DNA from: Pseudomonadota bacterium
GTDB lineage: Bacteria > Pseudomonadota > Alphaproteobacteria > Caulobacterales > Caulobacteraceae
DNA length: 13,334 nt
NCBI GenBank assembly: GCA_023436945.1
Contig: JAEZHG010000211.1
Span: forward strand, 1 to 13,334
Reading direction: 5' to 3'
Positions 7,930-13,334 of the stretch are shown one piece after another. Within the stretch, counting starts at the first letter, position 1, and the number at the start of each line of letters is the position of its first letter. Under the pieces are notes generated by a model, which saw only the letters and a list, made by a program, of their open reading frames with translations, was not told where the DNA came from and searched no databases. Made by a program: the position numbers and the translations under genes.

Positions 7930-8060
7930 CAGAAACGAACAAGGCCGTCGAAGCGTGTTCGACGGCCTGCTCGGTACGGCGCTTAGGAGGGGGAGGGAAA
8001 GCGCCGTCCTTAAACGAAACGACCCCGAGGGGAGGGGGAGGGGTTGGGGCCGTTCGATGT
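7930..8060 (-). ncRNA. Candidate small RNA with two CU-rich anti-Shine-Dalgarno hairpin loops
   Basis: Reading the minus strand downwards, the region folds into three consecutive hairpins. Hairpin 1 has the stem ACCCC (8044-8040)/GGGGU (8026-8022) around the 13-base loop UCCCCCUCCCCUC. Hairpin 2 has the 9-bp perfect stem ACGGCGCUU (8007-7999)/AAGCGCCGU (7984-7976) around the 14-base loop UCCCUCCCCCUCCU. Hairpin 3 is an 11-bp perfect stem (7968-7942) followed by UUGUUCGUUU, resembling an intrinsic terminator. Both loops consist only of C and U and contain CCUCC, the anti-Shine-Dalgarno core. This is the layout of alphaproteobacterial CU-rich-loop sRNAs such as the Rhodobacter CcsR/'cuckoo' RNAs. 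A heat-shock-type promoter lies just upstream. It could instead be a 3' UTR-derived RNA of the AI-2E gene, or an intergenic repeat. The ends are estimates. Confidence 0.5.
7932..7968 (-). terminator. Terminator-like hairpin, 11-bp perfect stem
   Basis: AGGCCGTCGAA (7942-7952) and TTCGACGGCCT (7958-7968) are exact reverse complements around a 5-base loop. On the minus strand the hairpin is followed by TTGTTCGTTT, an imperfect T-rich tail; on the plus strand there is no T tract. It therefore probably ends leftward transcription, either of the candidate sRNA or of read-through from the AI-2E gene, before gdhZ. Confidence 0.6.
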
Positions 8061-8065
8061 TTGTC

Positions 8066-8093
8066 AAATAGGAGCCGATTGCGGCGAATCAAG
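8066..8093 (-). promoter_or_regulatory. RpoH (sigma-32)-like promoter for the candidate small RNA
   Basis: The minus strand has CTTG (8093-8090), 17 bases, then CCTATTT (8072-8066). This fits the alphaproteobacterial heat-shock promoter pattern CTTG-N17/18-CYTAT-T. Transcription would begin near 8058-8060, directly upstream of the first CU-rich hairpin. It overlaps the 13-base repeat at 8076-8088. It is a consensus match only, with no transcription data. Confidence 0.4.
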
Positions 8094-8127
8094 GACCAAT
8101 AGAAGAAATTTCTCGGACATTGAGTTT

Positions 8128-9261
8128 TTAGAACCCAAGCTTTTTAAAAACCCTGCCCCATACGGACGGTTTATTGTCCTCAGTCTTCTTATGGTCTTTA
8201 TCCGCATAGGGTTCGCCGTCACCAGACAATAGAACCGCCATCCAGCGCGAGCCGCGGAACTCCGCCAGAATAGCCATGGCCATGACGGCAATCGGAGTAG
8301 ACAGGAACATACCCACCACGCCCCACATCTTGCCGCAGAAGGCCAGCGCCAGCAGAACGACAATGGGGTCGATGTTCTGGTTGTCACCCTGCATACGCGG
8401 CTGAACCATATTGCCGACCACGAACAGAACGATCTGCAGACCCACCAGCAGGATGACTGCCGGCCAGTAGCTTTCGAACTGCACCAGCGCGAACAGGGGC
8501 GGCGCCAGACCGGCGATCGCACCACCGAGGATCGGGATAAAGCCGACCACAAAAATCACGAAGGTCCAGAACTCGGCATTCTGCAGACCGACAGCGCGCA
8601 TCAGAATCCAGGCGACGATACAGATCATTACGCCCGTAACGGCCTGAACCCACAGATAGCCCTCTACGCCACCGCGCACGCGCTCGAAAACCGACATGGC
8701 TTCCTGACGCACGCCGCGTTCGGGGAACAGGCCAATGATCTTCTTTTTAAAGCCCTGTTTCGAGGCGATCAGGAAGCCCAGATAGATCATAACAAAGAAG
8801 GCGCCAGAGGCGGCATTCTGGACCTGGAAAGCCGCAGCCGTCAGCCAGCCGCGAATATCGATGCCCGCAATCATTTCCTGAAGCGTCGGCGGCTTCTCTA
8901 CGCCCATCAGGCTGCTGACATCACGGCTGATCTGGTCGATGCGCGGGCCAATGCTGCCTGCCACACCCGAGGCATCGGTGAAGAAGCCCGCGGCGCCATC
9001 AACAATGATCCAGATCGAGCCAAGGAAACCGAGCACAACAAGGCCCACAGCCGTAACACCGGCAAAGCGGGCGGGTACGCGGCATTTCTCGTGAATCCAG
9101 CGCTCGATGCCCGCGATCATGATCATCAGGAACACGGCCATCGCCAGTGGTGTCAGGATGTCGCGCAACCAATAGAGCGCCGCTCCACTCGCCACCACAG
9201 CGATCAGAACAACGGCATTGCGTGTCGATACGCTGTCATCCGAATGGACTGGGATTTTCAT
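8128..9261 (-). CDS. AI-2E family (PerM/TqsA-type) inner-membrane transporter
   Basis: A 377-residue integral membrane protein of the AI-2E/UPF0118 family, whose members export autoinducer-2 (TqsA) or act in ion or solute efflux; the substrate here cannot be read from the sequence. Hydrophobic segments lie at about 15-31, 35-52, 66-88, 151-168, 203-222, 231-252, 266-284 and 299-332, with the usual long soluble loop between the third and fourth (about 90-150). The family signature QPRMQGDNQNIDPIVVLLAL (about 287-306) and the GGAIAGLAP turn (246-254) are present. The C-terminus is charged and cytoplasmic. ATG 9285 would add eight residues but has no ribosome-binding site; ATG 9261 has GGGAG at proper spacing, and a promoter whose start would fall near 9282 also favours it. 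It diverges from the HerA-like gene. Confidence 0.92.
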   Translation of the reverse strand: MKIPVHSDDSVSTRNAVVLIAVVASGAALYWLRDILTPLAMAVFLMIMIAGIERWIHEKCRVPARFAGVTAVGLVVLGFLGSIWIIVDGAAGFFTDASGVAGSIGPRIDQISRDVSSLMGVEKPPTLQEMIAGIDIRGWLTAAAFQVQNAASGAFFVMIYLGFLIASKQGFKKKIIGLFPERGVRQEAMSVFERVRGGVEGYLWVQAVTGVMICIVAWILMRAVGLQNAEFWTFVIFVVGFIPILGGAIAGLAPPLFALVQFESYWPAVILLVGLQIVLFVVGNMVQPRMQGDNQNIDPIVVLLALAFCGKMWGVVGMFLSTPIAVMAMAILAEFRGSRWMAVLLSGDGEPYADKDHKKTEDNKPSVWGRVFKKLGF

Positions 9262-9288
9262 CTCGCTCTCCCGCAACCAAGACATTGG

Positions 9289-9317
9289 AAAGTAGCTTAT
9301 CGGTGCGATGGTTCCAA
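9289..9317 (-). promoter_or_regulatory. Sigma-73-like promoter of the AI-2E family gene
   Basis: On the minus strand TTGGAAC (9317-9311) is followed after 14 bases by GCTACTTT (9296-9289), close to the Caulobacter housekeeping pattern TTGACGS-N10-14-GCTANAWC. The small dyad GTTCC-AAC-GGAAC (9311-9323) overlaps the -35 element. The expected start of transcription leaves about 20 bases of leader before ATG 9261. Consensus match only. Confidence 0.4.
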
Positions 9318-9350
9318 CGGAACGAGCTATGCCAATCGCATATTCAGAGG

Positions 9351-9375
9351 TTTACCATCGCGGGGTTGCTAAGCT
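9351..9375 (+). promoter_or_regulatory. Weak sigma-73-like promoter of the HerA-like ATPase gene
   Basis: TTTACCA (9351-9357) and GCTAAGCT (9368-9375) are 10 bases apart, within the spacing allowed for Caulobacter sigma-73 promoters, about 50 bases before the start codon at 9427. The -10 element is fair and the -35 is weak (4 of 6). Confidence 0.25.
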
Positions 9376-9426
9376 GGGCCAATCCCCACAGCATAGCATC
9401 GAACAGGGATACCATCGGAGTTCCGA

Positions 9427-10935
9427 ATGTCTGACGCCGCTTCGATTTTTATCGGCCAGTCCTTTGACGGTCAGCCGCAGCGACTATTGCTCAATCGCGC
9501 CAACCGTCACGGTATTGTGGCCGGAGCGACCGGTACGGGCAAAACCGTCACCTTGCAGATCATGGCCCAGGGCTTTGCCGATGCAGGGGTTCCGGTCTTC
9601 TGCGCCGATGTGAAGGGCGATCTGTCCGGCGTGTCGCAGGCTGGCGGCACCGAGAAATTCGCAGAGCGCGCCGCCAAGATGGGCTTCGACCTCCATGGCC
9701 GGGCGGCGCCGACAGTGTTCTGGGACCTCTATGGTGAAAAGGGTCACCCGATCCGCGCCACGGTATCGGATGTCGGCCCGCTTTTGCTGGCGCAGATGCT
9801 GCAACTGAACGAGGTGCAGGAAGGCGTCCTGTCGATTGCCTTCCACGTGGCAGACAAGGAAGGTCTGCTGCTGCTGGACCTTGAGGACCTGCGCTCGCTG
9901 CTGACCTATCTGTCGGAAAACGCCAAGACCATCGGTGCCGAAATCGGCAGTGTCTCGCCTCAGTCCGTCGCCGCGATCCAGCGCTCGATCCTGCAACTGG
10001 AACAACAGGGTGCCAAGAGCTTCTTCGGCGAGCCGGCGCTCAAGCTCGATGATCTGATCAAGACCCCCTACGGCATGGGCCAGATCAATGTGCTGGATGC
10101 CACGCGCCTGATGAACAGCCCGCGTCTCTATTCAGCATTCCTGCTGTGGCTGCTGTCAGAGCTGTTCGAGCAGCTGCCCGAGATCGGCGATCCGGACAAA
10201 CCCAAGCTGGTGTTCTTCTTTGATGAAGCTCACCTGCTGTTCAACGATGCGCCCAAGGGCCTTCTGGAGAAGATCGAACAGGTTGTCCGCCTGATCCGCT
10301 CCAAGGGTGTGGGCGTCTATTTCGTGACCCAGAACCCGGCCGATATTCCCGACACGGTTCTGGCCCAGTTGGGCAACCGTGTGCAGCACGCCCTGCGAGC
10401 CTATACGCCCGCCGAGCAAAAGGGCCTGCGCGCAGCCTCGCAGTCTTTCCGCACCAATCCGGCCTTTGATACTGCCGAGGCCATTCAGGCACTGGGCGTC
10501 GGTGAGGCGCTGGTTTCGGTGCTGGATGAAAAGGGCGCCCCCACCGTCGTCGCCCAGACCAAGATCCGTCCGCCGGACTCGCGTCTTGGTCCGGCGACCG
10601 AGGCCGAGCGCGCGGCCATCATCCAGAACAGTCCTGTGCGGGGCGTCTATGACACGGCCATCAACCGTGAGAGCGCCGAAGAAATCCTGAAGGCCCGCAA
10701 GGCACAGACCCAGCGTCTGGAAGCCGAAACCAAGGCCGCCGAGGAAGCCGAAAAGGCCCGCCTGAAAGCCGAGAAGGAAGCGGCGAAAGCCAGCGCCGCC
10801 AAGGCTCCGGCCAAGCGCGCCTCCAACCGTCAGACGCCGATGGAAGCCCTGACGAAATCCGTCCTGCGACAGGCGGGCAGCACCCTGACCCGCGAACTGC
10901 TTCGCGGGGTGCTCGGTGGTCTGAAGAAACGCTAG
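9427..10935 (+). CDS. HerA-like / DUF853 (YjgR-type) P-loop ATPase
   Basis: A 502-residue protein of the DUF853 family (E. coli YjgR, about 500 residues), in the HerA/FtsK superfamily of P-loop ATPases. The exact role of the family is unsettled; DNA- or protein-directed motor activity is assumed from the fold. Walker A is GATGTGKT (33-40). Walker B is [12 protein letters not shown] (261-272, with Asp266-Glu267). [20 protein letters not shown] at about 299-318 is the sensor/arginine region typical of the family. Residues 417-465 form a charged Ala/Lys/Glu-rich helix, probably a coiled coil, followed by a basic tail ending GLKKR. The ATG at 9427 has GGAG 7 bases upstream. It converges on mltA with only 4 bp between the stop codons, so neither has room for a separate terminator outside coding sequence. 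Confidence 0.92.
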   Translation: MSDAASIFIGQSFDGQPQRLLLNRANRHGIVAGATGTGKTVTLQIMAQGFADAGVPVFCADVKGDLSGVSQAGGTEKFAERAAKMGFDLHGRAAPTVFWDLYGEKGHPIRATVSDVGPLLLAQMLQLNEVQEGVLSIAFHVADKEGLLLLDLEDLRSLLTYLSENAKTIGAEIGSVSPQSVAAIQRSILQLEQQGAKSFFGEPALKLDDLIKTPYGMGQINVLDATRLMNSPRLYSAFLLWLLSELFEQLPEIGDPDKPKLVFFFDEAHLLFNDAPKGLLEKIEQVVRLIRSKGVGVYFVTQNPADIPDTVLAQLGNRVQHALRAYTPAEQKGLRAASQSFRTNPAFDTAEAIQALGVGEALVSVLDEKGAPTVVAQTKIRPPDSRLGPATEAERAAIIQNSPVRGVYDTAINRESAEEILKARKAQTQRLEAETKAAEEAEKARLKAEKEAAKASAAKAPAKRASNRQTPMEALTKSVLRQAGSTLTRELLRGVLGGLKKR

Positions 10936-10939
10936 AGGC

Positions 10940-12046
10940 TTAGTAGCGGGGAATGATGCGCCACATCCGCAAGGGGTGGCGCACAGAACCCGCTTCCTGA
11001 CCGGCCGCATCGCCTGTGCCGATATAGAGGTCGGCACGCACAGGGCCACGGATGGCCGATCCTGTATCCAACGCCATAACCAGACCACGATAGCTGTTCT
11101 TGGCACCCACCAGATTTCCACCATCGGCTTCGATCCAGACAGCCTCGCCATAGCGCCAGTGCGAAGGATCAACCGCGATCGAGCGGCGGGCGGGCAGGGG
11201 AATATTGGCCGCACCAACCGCTTCCTTGCCGTTGTCGGGCACCATGGTGAAGAAGATATAGCGCGGATTGAGGTTCATCACCTCCTGCGCTGCCGGACCG
11301 CGATTACGGGCCAGCCAGCCACGGATGGCATCCCCCGAGGTACCGTTCTGGGGCAGCAGGCCGCGCTCGGCCATCGGTCGCGCGATACCGACAAAGCGGT
11401 GGCCGTTATCGGCGGCATAGGCCGCACGCATACGACGGCCATCGGGGAAGGTCAGATTTCCCGAGCCCTGAATCTGAAGGAAGAACAGGTCTTCCGAGCG
11501 CATCCACGCCAGTGCCGTCGACTGGGCCGAGCCTGCCTGAATGGCGGCACGGTCACCGACAGTGTTCAGATTGGCCGGACGGCTCAAAACAGGCGCGTCA
11601 AACTCATAGTCAGGTTGGCTGCGGGCCTGATACTCCGGTGCGAAATAGGCGGTCAGCAGACCCGCAGAGCCATCGTCCTTGCGGGCTTCAACGGCAATGA
11701 AGCGCTCCTCGAGGAAGGTGCGGGCATCACTGGGCGTCGGGCCGGGATAGCGGGCGAGGAAGGCACGGGCCGCACTGCAGGTCTGGCTGTTGTCACGCAG
11801 GACAGGGCAGCCTTCGCTATAGGCTTTCAGAGCTGAAAGGTGGTCTTCCTGATCCCATCCCGGAAGGGATGTCAGGGACGCGCCATAATAGGGCTGGGGT
11901 CCGCTCTGGGCAGGCGGCGGCACCGGACGCGGCGTAGGCGTCGGGATAGCAGGCGAAGGCACCGGTTGCGGAACCATGGGCGTGCTAGCGCAGGCCGCAG
12001 CCGTCAGCGCCAGAGCCAGTCCCGCAAGCGGGCGATAAACAGTCAC
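10940..12046 (-). CDS. mltA: Membrane-bound lytic murein transglycosylase A (lipoprotein)
   Basis: It cleaves the beta-1,4 bond between MurNAc and GlcNAc in peptidoglycan, leaving 1,6-anhydroMurNAc, and is expected at the outer membrane facing the periplasm. The 368-residue product begins with a lipoprotein signal, hydrophobic residues 6-18 then Cys19 in TAAAC, a slightly unusual lipobox with Ala at -3. A Pro-rich linker follows (22-52). The MltA beta-barrel domain spans about 120-265 (LLTAYFAPEY; LFFLQIQGSG). The C-terminal 3D domain is named for its three aspartates, here ALDTG (Asp327), ADLYIG (Asp339) and GTGD (Asp346). Asp339 aligns by eye with the E. coli catalytic aspartate. The frame is open farther upstream, but the GTG at 12046 gives the signal peptide and has GGAG 8 bases ahead. 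It follows the Tim44-domain gene by 25 bp, so the two are probably one operon. Confidence 0.93.
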   Translation of the reverse strand: MTVYRPLAGLALALTAAACASTPMVPQPVPSPAIPTPTPRPVPPPAQSGPQPYYGASLTSLPGWDQEDHLSALKAYSEGCPVLRDNSQTCSAARAFLARYPGPTPSDARTFLEERFIAVEARKDDGSAGLLTAYFAPEYQARSQPDYEFDAPVLSRPANLNTVGDRAAIQAGSAQSTALAWMRSEDLFFLQIQGSGNLTFPDGRRMRAAYAADNGHRFVGIARPMAERGLLPQNGTSGDAIRGWLARNRGPAAQEVMNLNPRYIFFTMVPDNGKEAVGAANIPLPARRSIAVDPSHWRYGEAVWIEADGGNLVGAKNSYRGLVMALDTGSAIRGPVRADLYIGTGDAAGQEAGSVRHPLRMWRIIPRY

Positions 12047-12071
12047 AAGGCTTACTCCGCCCGCTTCACAA

Positions 12072-12731
12072 TCAGGCCGTGGCAGCGGCCACGTGGGCCA
12101 GCGACCAGTTCGGGTCTTGTGCACCCAGACGGCGCTCGAAGGTCCAGATTTCAGCGGTGCGGCGCTCTTGGGTCGTCGCCTCGCCCTCGGCGGTGGTCAC
12201 GGTGCTGCGGACCTCCGCCAGGAAGCGAACGCGGGCAATGGCCACATCACCGTTGACGGTGGCTTCCTCGATATCGGCGCGGGCCGGAGAAACCAGTTCA
12301 AGGACTTCGCTTTGGCCCGTGGCTTCGCGCTGGGTGATGCCAGCATCGAACGACTTCATCACGCGCTCGGACAGCAGCGGGCGCAGGGCCTCGCGGTCGC
12401 CGCGGGCATAGGCGCGAACGATGGTCTCATAGGCCTGACGGGCGCCTTCAACGAAGCGTGCCGGATCAAACTGCGGATCGCGGGCCTTCAGGCCCGAGAT
12501 AGCCGCTTCCAGAACAGGATCGATAGCCGGAACGGGCGCAACCTTGGGATCGGCACCGTTCGGTGCGCGCGGAACGGCCAGCGTCGGAAGGGTTTTCTTG
12601 CCGTCCTTGAGAGCCTTCTTGGCCTGATCCTCGGGCTGGCGGCCCACCTTCTTGCCCAGCACATTATAGAGCTGGAACAGCAGAACCGCTGCGAGGACAG
12701 CGGAAATCACAATCACGAAGGTCTGGGACAC
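12072..12731 (-). CDS. Tim44-like domain protein (TimA-type), inner-membrane anchored
   Basis: A 219-residue protein with one N-terminal transmembrane segment (about 5-22), a charged, Lys/Pro-rich linker (27-70) and a Tim44-like domain (about 75-217) with RFVEGARQAYETIVRAYARG (92-111), LLSERVMKSF (119-128) and the terminal AEIWTFERRL---PNWSLAHV (193-214). In mitochondria Tim44 tethers the import motor to the TIM23 channel. Alphaproteobacterial homologues (TimA in Caulobacter) are inner-membrane proteins whose job is not firmly known. The GTG at 12731 is preceded by AAGGA at 6-7 bases and opens directly into the membrane segment. It lies upstream of mltA in an apparent operon and diverges from secB. 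Confidence 0.9.
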   Translation of the reverse strand: MSQTFVIVISAVLAAVLLFQLYNVLGKKVGRQPEDQAKKALKDGKKTLPTLAVPRAPNGADPKVAPVPAIDPVLEAAISGLKARDPQFDPARFVEGARQAYETIVRAYARGDREALRPLLSERVMKSFDAGITQREATGQSEVLELVSPARADIEEATVNGDVAIARVRFLAEVRSTVTTAEGEATTQERRTAEIWTFERRLGAQDPNWSLAHVAAATA

Positions 12732-12845
12732 GGGTAATCCTTGGCGTATTCAAAGCCTTACATTTCAGATGCAGACTGGATCAAACCTGCGGCTGGCGCA
12801 AATCCGCTCCTGTAGAGCCTCTGAGACAGGCATTCTTCCACACAG

Positions 12846-12874
12846 TGATTAGGGGGCGATCCTTCCAGACGCAA
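12846..12874 (-). promoter_or_regulatory. Sigma-73-like promoter of the Tim44-domain/mltA operon
   Basis: On the minus strand TTGCGTC (12874-12868) is followed after 14 bases by CCTAATCA (12853-12846), resembling the Caulobacter TTGACGS-N10-14-GCTANAWC pattern. This would leave a leader of about 105 bases before the GTG at 12731. Consensus match only. Confidence 0.35.
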
Positions 12875-12913
12875 GGTAAAGGCCCATATCAAAGGCTCAC
12901 CAACCGTTGCGAC

Positions 12914-12969
12914 CGATAGCCTCAACGTGCTACCGCCGCGCCATATACCTGCCTCAGTTGAGGCTATCG
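12914..12969. repeat. 13-bp perfect inverted repeat with nested 14-bp dyad upstream of secB
   Basis: CGATAGCCTCAAC (12914-12926) and GTTGAGGCTATCG (12957-12969) are exact reverse complements separated by 30 bases. The second arm is part of another dyad, GCCTCA-GT-TGAGGC (12951-12964). The structure begins 71 bases and ends 28 bases before the secB start. It may be an operator or a transcript hairpin in the secB leader; the inner dyad, with its 2-base centre, suits a protein-binding site better than an RNA hairpin. Confidence 0.6.
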
Positions 12970-12996
12970 CACTTACTACAGAGACGGCCTTACGAC

Positions 12997-13334
12997 ATGA
13001 CCGACGCCACGCCGCCCGCCGACACCACCGGCCAAAACCCGCAAGCCGATCAGGCACAGGGTCAACCGCAAGGTCCGGGCTTCCGCATCCTGACCCAATA
13101 TGTTCGCGACCTGTCGTTCGAGAACCCGAAGGCTCCGGAAAGCCTGCGTATCGAAGGCAAGCCCGCCATTGATATGGGCGTCGAGATGAACGCTGGCGGT
13201 CGTCCGGACGGTCTGTTCGAAGTCGACCTGAAGATCTCGGTCAAGGCGACCGCAGATGACAAGTCGCCGGTCTTCCACGTCGAGCTGGTTTACGGTGGTC
13301 TGTTCGCCCTGCACGGCGTCGCACCGCAAGACAT
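12997..13334 (+). CDS. secB: Protein-export chaperone SecB (partial, C-terminus outside window)
   Basis: SecB is the tetrameric cytosolic chaperone that holds preproteins unfolded and hands them to SecA. The visible 112 residues include the hallmark start [20 protein letters not shown] (29-48), aligned by eye with E. coli [20 protein letters not shown], then [10 protein letters not shown] (77-86) and [13 protein letters not shown] (93-107). The family has about 150-165 residues, so roughly the last third is cut by the window edge. The start lies at the ATG 12997, giving an N-terminal Gln/Pro-rich extension about 18 residues longer than in E. coli, as is common in alphaproteobacteria; no strong ribosome-binding site is visible. 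It diverges from the Tim44-domain gene. Confidence 0.95.
   Translation, partial: MTDATPPADTTGQNPQADQAQGQPQGPGFRILTQYVRDLSFENPKAPESLRIEGKPAIDMGVEMNAGGRPDGLFEVDLKISVKATADDKSPVFHVELVYGGLFALHGVAPQD

Noticed and set aside
7778..8092. Minus-strand frames of 104 and 88 codons in the gdhZ/AI-2E gap.
   Set aside because: Their translations are Pro/Arg-rich through the CU-rich hairpin block, have no ribosome-binding site and resemble no family; the hairpin structure explains the composition better.
12758..13057. A 99-codon minus-strand frame in the Tim44/secB gap, considered as a possible fxsA-like gene.
   Set aside because: It has no run of transmembrane segments, is Arg/Trp-rich, and overlaps the start of secB and the inverted repeat; it looks like a shadow frame.

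Overview
This is a GC-rich, gene-dense chromosomal segment from an alphaproteobacterium, most likely of the Caulobacterales (Caulobacter, Brevundimonas or Asticcacaulis type). The reasons are a 1,613-residue NAD-specific glutamate dehydrogenase of the GdhZ type, a Tim44-like inner-membrane protein beside secB, an Nfu_N/NifU-type scaffold, and sigma-73-like promoters (TTGNCG-type -35, GCTANNNN-type -10). This is judged from protein families by eye; no database search was possible. Nothing looks like a prophage, transposon, CRISPR array or defence island.

Layout. Bases 1-1567 carry a leftward group: a Cro/CI-type regulator with a LexA/CI-like C-terminal domain, then a short PraR-like Cro/CI regulator, then tsaB (tRNA t6A synthesis), which runs off the left edge. 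Bases 1568-1676 are a divergent intergenic region with a 16-bp near-perfect palindrome one base away from the ParB-binding parS consensus. A rightward Nfu-type Fe-S scaffold gene (1677-2243) converges on a leftward universal stress protein gene (2250-2717). A clear intrinsic terminator (2812-2843) ends the large leftward gdhZ gene (2866-7707).

Bases 7708-8127 are the longest gap between genes. They hold a candidate small RNA on the minus strand: two hairpins with pyrimidine-only CU-rich loops containing the anti-Shine-Dalgarno core CCUCC, then a terminator-like hairpin with an 11-bp perfect stem, all downstream of a heat-shock (RpoH)-like promoter. An AI-2E-family membrane protein (8128-9261, leftward) and a HerA-like/DUF853 ATPase (9427-10935, rightward) diverge from a shared promoter region. 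A leftward pair follows: mltA (lytic transglycosylase lipoprotein) and the upstream Tim44-domain gene. secB diverges from it and is cut by the right edge. A 13-bp perfect inverted repeat sits in the Tim44/secB intergenic region.

Most genes are housekeeping: t6A modification, Fe-S assembly, glutamate catabolism, cell-wall turnover and protein export. Their only evident link is origin-proximal synteny as found in Caulobacterales. The parts most worth a second look are the putative CU-rich-loop sRNA, the parS-like site, the apparently non-cleavable LexA-fold regulator and the secB/Tim44 inverted repeat. The very long open frame antisense to gdhZ is explained by codon usage and was rejected.
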